Shown here one piece after another: positions 35,262-39,211 of a stretch of DNA of 39,211 nucleotides. This DNA is from an uncultured Bradyrhizobium sp. (GTDB lineage Bacteria > Pseudomonadota > Alphaproteobacteria > Rhizobiales > Xanthobacteraceae), in contig NZ_CAKZJO010000112.1 of the NCBI RefSeq assembly GCF_936943645.1, positions 1-39,211 on the forward strand, written 5' to 3'. The notes below the pieces were generated by a model, which had not been told where the DNA came from, ran no database searches, and saw nothing but the letters and a program-made list of their open reading frames with translations. Numbering within the stretch: position 1 is the stretch's first letter; every line of letters begins with the position of its first letter. The position numbers were made by a program, and so were the translations under genes.

Positions 35262-36815
35262 TCATCTCCTCTGCATTTCCGGCGACATCAGCAGCAGCGC
35301 CAGCGCCTGCTGGCGCGACTCCGCGCGCTCGACGGTTCGGCGCGTGTCGATGGAGGCCGCATCGGCCGCCGCGAATTCCAGCAGGTCGAGCGGATCGATG
35401 TTGTTGCCGAGCCGCGCGCCCATTTGCGCGGCGATATCCAGCCTCAGCTTCATGCCCTCGGGTACGGCCCAGGCGGCGCTGGTATCCGGGAAACCGTTCG
35501 GCCCCGCCGGCGACCACAGCGGCTGGCCCAGCAGATTGAGGCTGTTCAGATAAGCGCCGGGATCCTCCGGAACGCGGGCGAGCAGCCGGCCGCTCGCGAC
35601 GAGGAAATCGTAGGGGCTGCGCATCTTGGTCAGCGACGCTTTCCACGCGTCGTCGGAATCCACCAGCGCCGTCGCAAGCGCCTTGAGGTCGCCATCCGTC
35701 TTGACGAAGACATCGCGCAGCCGCGCGACCAGCGCCGGCGGCGGATCGTCGGCAACGAAGTGGCGGACGAATTTGGTGGCGATGAAATTCGCCGTCGAGG
35801 GATGCCGCGCGATATCGGCGAGCGCGGCTTCGCCTTGCGCGAGCCCGGTCGGCTCATAGGTCTTGCCGAGCAGCATCTGCGGTCCCGGCTGGTGCGCATT
35901 GGTGTTGAACACAAAGGAGCCGGGGGCGCCGAGCTGCCCCTGCCGTCCGGCGAAGGTCCAGCCGGTGATGATGCGCGCGAGCGAGGTGACGTCGTCCTGC
36001 GTGTAGCCGCCGCCGACGCCGAGCGTATGCAACTCCATGATCTCGCGCGCGAGGTTTTCATTCAAGCCGCGCTTGCGGTTTTGCCCTGCGCGCGAGTCCG
36101 GACCGAGCGATTGCTGGTTGTCGAGGAAGAACAGCATCGCCGGATGCTGCTCCACCGCCTTCAGCATGTCGGCGAAGCGGCCGAGCACGTGCGGTCTGAT
36201 CGCCTCGCGCTCGAACGCGCCGGCCCAGATTCGCGCCAGCTCGCCCTTGCTCGCGGAGATGCAGAAATGATTGGACCAGAACACGACGAGCCGCTCGGTG
36301 AAGCCGCACTCGGCCAGCGTCGCACGCTGCAGACGCGCCAGCGCTTCAGCGCGGAACGTTTTCTGAATCACGTTGAGCGGCTGCGGGGCGGGCTTGGCGG
36401 GCTGCGGCGCAGCCATGTTGGGCTGCATCTCCGGCTTCGCCGCGCTGTCGGCGGGCTTTGCATCGGCCATCTGGCCCGCGACTTCCGTCGCCGCTGCGTT
36501 CAGCGAGAGATTGCGGCGCAGGGCAGGCTTCTGATCGGCAGGCGCTTGTGCCGGCGCTTCAGTGGACCCGGCCGCCTTCGCCGCTTCACGCGCCTGCTTG
36601 ACCTGATCCTGATAGGCGAAGACGGCCTGCCCGAGCTGTGGCGTCGATTGCAGGCCGGGCGCCTCCAGCAGCACGCCGCTGGGCCGCGCAAGCTCCGCCT
36701 TCACGAAACCGCGCGGATCGGAGGCCGCGTTGATGAGATCGCCGGACGCGCCGCCGCGGGCACCGAAGCCAAAACGGTTGAGCGCAACGCGCGCGGCTTG
36801 CGAATCGCGGGCCAT
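35262..36815 (-). CDS. DUF1800 family protein
   Basis: 517 residues. The N-terminus RVALNRFGFGARG and the conserved ERLVVFWSNHFCISASKG, NENLAREIMELHTLGVGGGYTQDDV and LARIITGWTF motifs mark DUF1800. A low-complexity Ala/Pro/Gln insert occupies about 85-145. There is no signal peptide, unlike its partner. The start MARDSQAARVALNRF at 36815 has AAGGA upstream. The stop overlaps the first ATG of the DUF1501 frame (ATGA), so the two genes are coupled in one operon. The biochemical role of the pair is unknown. Confidence 0.92.
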   Translation of the reverse strand: MARDSQAARVALNRFGFGARGGASGDLINAASDPRGFVKAELARPSGVLLEAPGLQSTPQLGQAVFAYQDQVKQAREAAKAAGSTEAPAQAPADQKPALRRNLSLNAAATEVAGQMADAKPADSAAKPEMQPNMAAPQPAKPAPQPLNVIQKTFRAEALARLQRATLAECGFTERLVVFWSNHFCISASKGELARIWAGAFEREAIRPHVLGRFADMLKAVEQHPAMLFFLDNQQSLGPDSRAGQNRKRGLNENLAREIMELHTLGVGGGYTQDDVTSLARIITGWTFAGRQGQLGAPGSFVFNTNAHQPGPQMLLGKTYEPTGLAQGEAALADIARHPSTANFIATKFVRHFVADDPPPALVARLRDVFVKTDGDLKALATALVDSDDAWKASLTKMRSPYDFLVASGRLLARVPEDPGAYLNSLNLLGQPLWSPAGPNGFPDTSAAWAVPEGMKLRLDIAAQMGARLGNNIDPLDLLEFAAADAASIDTRRTVERAESRQQALALLLMSPEMQRR

Positions 36816-36929
36816 CGATCTGTCCTTCGCGCGTTGCCAAGCGCTTTCCTGATAGGTGCGCAACGCCTAATATACTGCAACGACCGATGAACCCGACATG
36901 AAAATCACGGCGAAGCTTCGACGCAAATC

Positions 36930-37124
36930 ATGACAAATCCGAAAGAATCTTCAGCCCCGGAACCGCGTCGCCTCATCTGCGCGCGCTGCGGCACCGAATT
37001 CGGCTGCGATCTCTCGGGGACCTGCTGGTGCGCGGAGGAAACGGCCAAGCTGCCGATGCCGCTGGAGGGCGAGGATTGCCTGTGCCGGGAGTGCTTGCGG
37101 AAGGCGGCGAGCGCTGCCCATTGA
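36930..37124 (+). CDS. Cysteine-rich CWC-type small protein
   Basis: 64 residues with Cys pairs CARCGTEFGCD, the TCWCAEE motif that names the CWC family, and DCLCRECLR. Eight cysteines probably bind zinc, perhaps in two sites. The role is unknown. No strong ribosome site is present; a possible 11-residue mini-frame (MKITAKLRRKS, 36898-36933) ends in an ATGA overlap with this start and might couple translation. Confidence 0.85.
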   Translation: MTNPKESSAPEPRRLICARCGTEFGCDLSGTCWCAEETAKLPMPLEGEDCLCRECLRKAASAAH

Positions 37125-37151
37125 GCGCGAAAGGACCACCACACCTCCAAT

Positions 37152-37309
37152 GTCGTCCCGGACAAGCGTAAGCGCAGATCCGGGACCCATAACCCCGGCG
37201 AGACGTTTGGCGAAAACTCGCGGTTCGGTACTGCGACCGCCCGCACACGATAAATCACGCGGTATGGGTCCCTGCGCCCGTGCGCAATTGCGCACTAGGC
37301 AGGGACGAC
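37152..37309. repeat. Palindromic repeat, GTCGTCCCGGACAAGC family
   Basis: Begins GTCGTCCCGGACAAGCGTAA and has the GATCCGGGACCCATAA arm, with a matching TATGGGTCCCTGCG and AGGGACGAC end. A relative is at 20447-20602. It fills the 204-base gap after the CWC gene; nothing else is seen there. Confidence 0.75.
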
Positions 37310-37328
37310 GTTGAAGAGAGATTGCGCC

Positions 37329-38027
37329 CTACACCGGATGCCCCGGCGATGTCCGCGCCAGGCCGTCGAACGCGTCGAGCAGTCTTTCGCGCCAGGCATA
37401 AACGGGATCATCCGTCTCCAGCAGCTTGAACGGGCTCACCACGCGCGCCCATTGGAAACCGCCGAACACGATGTAGTCGGCATAGTTCGGCGCGTCGCCG
37501 CCGATGAAGGACTGCCTTTTCAGCGTCTGGCGCATCACCTCGAGCGACTTGCGGAAGGCGACCACGCCGCTGTCGCGGCTCGCCATCACCTGTTCCAGGC
37601 TCTTGCCGCCGAAGCGCGCCTCGCGCGACGTGCGGAAATAGGCCGCGTCGATCTCGGCGAGATTAGGCGGGATGTCGGCGACAATGAGCGGGAAGATCCC
37701 GCCGACGATGGCGATGTCGCCGAAGGCGTTGATCATGCGCGCCATGGCCCGGCCGCCGTCGCCGCCGAACAGCGACGGCCGGTCCGGAAAGGTGTCCTCC
37801 AGATAATTCGCGATCGTCCAGGAATCGACCACCGGCTTGTCGTCGTGCAGCAGCACCGGGACCTTTTCCGAGCCGTGCGGCGCAAGCGTGCTCTTCTCGG
37901 TGAAGCGCCAGGGTAACGAATCCGCCGCAAGGCCTTTATGCGCCAGTGCCATCCGCGTGCGCCAGCAATACGGGCTGAACGGGCGCGAGGGGTCGGTGCC
38001 GACGAGTTCGTAGAGCTTGAGTGACAT
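37329..38027 (-). CDS. Glutathione S-transferase, beta-etherase (LigE-like) type
   Basis: 232 residues. The thioredoxin-fold part has SRPFSPYCWRTRMALAHKGL and SEKVPVLLHDDKPVVDSWTIANYLED, characteristic of the LigE/LigP-like GST branch. The helical part carries APNYADYIVFGGFQW. Family members cleave aryl ethers or act on other glutathione conjugates; the substrate here is open. A palindromic repeat begins about 11 bases upstream of the start, leaving little room for a conventional promoter. Confidence 0.88.
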   Translation of the reverse strand: MSLKLYELVGTDPSRPFSPYCWRTRMALAHKGLAADSLPWRFTEKSTLAPHGSEKVPVLLHDDKPVVDSWTIANYLEDTFPDRPSLFGGDGGRAMARMINAFGDIAIVGGIFPLIVADIPPNLAEIDAAYFRTSREARFGGKSLEQVMASRDSGVVAFRKSLEVMRQTLKRQSFIGGDAPNYADYIVFGGFQWARVVSPFKLLETDDPVYAWRERLLDAFDGLARTSPGHPV

Positions 38028-38037
38028 GGTGGTGTTC

Positions 38038-38119
38038 CGTCATTGCGAGCGCAGCGAAGCAATCCAGTCTGCCGCCGCGAAAGACATTCTGGATTGCTTC
38101 GCTGGCGCTCGCAATGACG
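38038..38119. repeat. Palindromic repeat CGTCATTGCGAGCG family
   Basis: A near-perfect 30-bp stem (one extra G on the right arm), related to the copy at 27586-27667. It lies between the GST gene and the small gene to the right, in the transcript path of both. Confidence 0.85.
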
Positions 38120-38132
38120 ATGTGGTGAGGTG

Positions 38133-38363
38133 TCACCGCCCGTTCGTGCGCAGCAGCCTCTCGCCGCCTTCCGTGACCGCGATGACCAGGCCGAGGCCTG
38201 CGATCGTCTCGCGCGCGACGTAGCCGCGGTCGGCTGCGTCTTCCCAGATGGTGAGGCGCGGGCACGAGGTCTTCCAGGTCGAAATCACCTCGGCATAGGC
38301 GCGCGGCTCGCGGGCCACCCATTCGACGAAGTCCAGCACCAGCGGATCGGCATTACAGCTCAT
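38133..38363 (-). CDS. Small conserved hypothetical protein (76 residues)
   Basis: The protein begins MSCNADPLVLDFVEWVAREP. It is mostly helical in the middle (YAEVISTWKTSCPRLTIWEDAADRGYV) with a C-terminal beta hairpin (GLVIAVTEGGERLLRTN). The layout resembles a winged-helix-like domain, but I cannot name the family. GGGAGG lies seven bases before the ATG at 38363. That ATG overlaps the stop of the TauE/SafE gene (ATGA), so translation is probably coupled. Confidence 0.75.
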   Translation of the reverse strand: MSCNADPLVLDFVEWVAREPRAYAEVISTWKTSCPRLTIWEDAADRGYVARETIAGLGLVIAVTEGGERLLRTNGR

Positions 38364-39139
38364 TGCAAACCTCCCTTGTCGAAGGCGGCCAGAACCGGCG
38401 CGCGAAGCATCAGCCAGCCGCCATAGGCGATGTAGTAGCAGGCGATGGTGGTGATCAGCTTGTTGGACCAGGCGATGAATTGCTGGTCGGTCATCGCTTC
38501 CAGGATACGCCGCGCCAGCGTGGTGCCGAGCATCGAGGCGGCGATCGCGACACCGGCGAGCACGGGATCGAGGCTCGCGGCCTGGTCGATGATGCCGCCG
38601 AAATAGATCAGCTTGGTGAAATGGCTGACGAGCTGGCACATCGCCTTGGTCGCCACCTTCTCGCGCCGGCCGAAATCGCCGCCGAGGAAGAAGGTGTCGA
38701 GCAGCGGACCGGAGACGCCGGTCATCAGCATCAGGCCCATGCAGATCGTGCCGTAGACCGTGCCCTGCCAGAGGCTATCAGGGTTCGGCTTGATGTTCGC
38801 GGGCAGGAGCCGCGCCATGAACGGGGTGATGCCGAGCAAGAGCAGCGCCGTCGGCTTGTCCGGCACGTAGCGGGTCAGCGACCAGGCCGCCAGCGCGACG
38901 GCGGCGCCGACCATGTAATTCGCGACCGGCCGCCAGCGGATATGCGCCCGCCACAAAAACGCGCGCCAGCCGTTCGAGGCCATCTGCGTGATCGCGTGCA
39001 GCACCATCGCGGTCGGCAGCGGCATCAGGGCCAGCAGCACCCCGATCAGGACCAACCCGCCCGCCATGCCGAACAGCCCCGACAGGAACGCGGTGGCGAC
39101 CATCAGCAATCCGAGGGCAGCAATCATGATGGGCGTCAC
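38360..39139 (-). CDS. TauE/SafE family membrane permease
   Basis: 259 residues, about eight membrane segments, with the FLSGLFGMAGGLVLIG start and the second-half FGGIIDQAA / ACYYIAYGG pattern of the TauE/SafE (DUF81) family. Such proteins carry sulfite, sulfonates or other small acids; the substrate is unknown. It starts at GTG 39139, supported by AGGAG nine bases upstream; ATG 39127 is the alternative. It overlaps the small hypothetical gene by four bases. Confidence 0.9.
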   Translation of the reverse strand: MTPIMIAALGLLMVATAFLSGLFGMAGGLVLIGVLLALMPLPTAMVLHAITQMASNGWRAFLWRAHIRWRPVANYMVGAAVALAAWSLTRYVPDKPTALLLLGITPFMARLLPANIKPNPDSLWQGTVYGTICMGLMLMTGVSGPLLDTFFLGGDFGRREKVATKAMCQLVSHFTKLIYFGGIIDQAASLDPVLAGVAIAASMLGTTLARRILEAMTDQQFIAWSNKLITTIACYYIAYGGWLMLRAPVLAAFDKGGLQ

Positions 39140-39186
39140 GTGGGGAATCTCCTGTGATGGGCACGTAAGGGACGCAGGCTGCCAAT

Positions 39187-39211
39187 TCCCCCTCGCCCCG
39201 CTTGCGGGGAG
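39187..39211. repeat. Truncated CCTCGCCCC repeat at window end
   Basis: CCCCCTCGCCCCGCTTGCGGGGAG, the beginning of another composite-type repeat that continues past the window. Confidence 0.5.

Overview
The window is high-GC DNA with strong codon bias and fits an alphaproteobacterium of the Bradyrhizobium type. This is inferred from gene content, from the PdhS-like kinase, SerA/SerC, DUF992 and CWC-type proteins, and from many dispersed palindromic intergenic repeats such as CGTCATTGCGAGCG, GTCGTCCCGGACAAGC, GTAGGGTGGGCAAAG and CCTCTCCCC/GGTGAGGGG. No database search was possible. I see no rRNA, tRNA, CRISPR array, insertion sequence or prophage, so this looks like ordinary chromosomal housekeeping and envelope territory.

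Layout. 1-5.9 kb: a long multi-PAS histidine kinase (+) and, convergent to it, an HBM-type chemoreceptor (-). 6-9.1 kb: an FAD monooxygenase and a thiolase (-). 9.3-12.3 kb: serC and serA, the first two steps of serine synthesis (-). 12.3-13.8 kb: a 68-residue protein with a LexA-like upstream motif, and a GST/GNAT pair (-). 13.8-15.7 kb: two outer-membrane beta-barrel proteins (-). 15.9-18.7 kb: an Fsr-type MFS exporter and glmM, whose reading frame is broken by an apparent 2-base loss (-). 18.9-20.3 kb: a 55-residue protein (-) and an FMN-dependent L-lactate dehydrogenase (+). 20.6-24.4 kb: a secreted protein, aroE, a SulP-STAS anion transporter and its probable XRE regulator (-). 24.8-29 kb: a divergent EF-G paralogue, a DUF992 protein and an aspartate aminotransferase (-). 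29.5-33.4 kb: a plus-strand run of GST, two very small membrane proteins, a membrane PAS protein without an output domain, a GNAT and an aldo/keto reductase. 33.4-39.2 kb: an IsdG-like heme monooxygenase, a DUF1800-DUF1501 pair, a CWC zinc-finger-like protein, a LigE-type GST, a small conserved protein and a TauE/SafE permease.

Functional threads. SerC and SerA form one pathway unit. The XRE/SulP and DUF1800/DUF1501 pairs look like operons, and two ATGA stop/start contacts suggest translational coupling. A perfect TTAA-N7-TTAA motif lies upstream of one outer-membrane protein, and a near match lies upstream of the PdhS-like kinase; together they suggest CtrA-type cell-cycle control.

Most notable points: the glmM frameshift; two tandem single-pass microproteins (58 and 52 residues) upstream of the membrane PAS protein; a roughly 200-bp composite repeat with a conserved core, present in two inverted copies 30 kb apart; an EF-G-like GTPase with Ser in place of the catalytic His; and a strong terminator with a competing upstream arm before the aldo/keto reductase. 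I found no clear new defence or mobile system.
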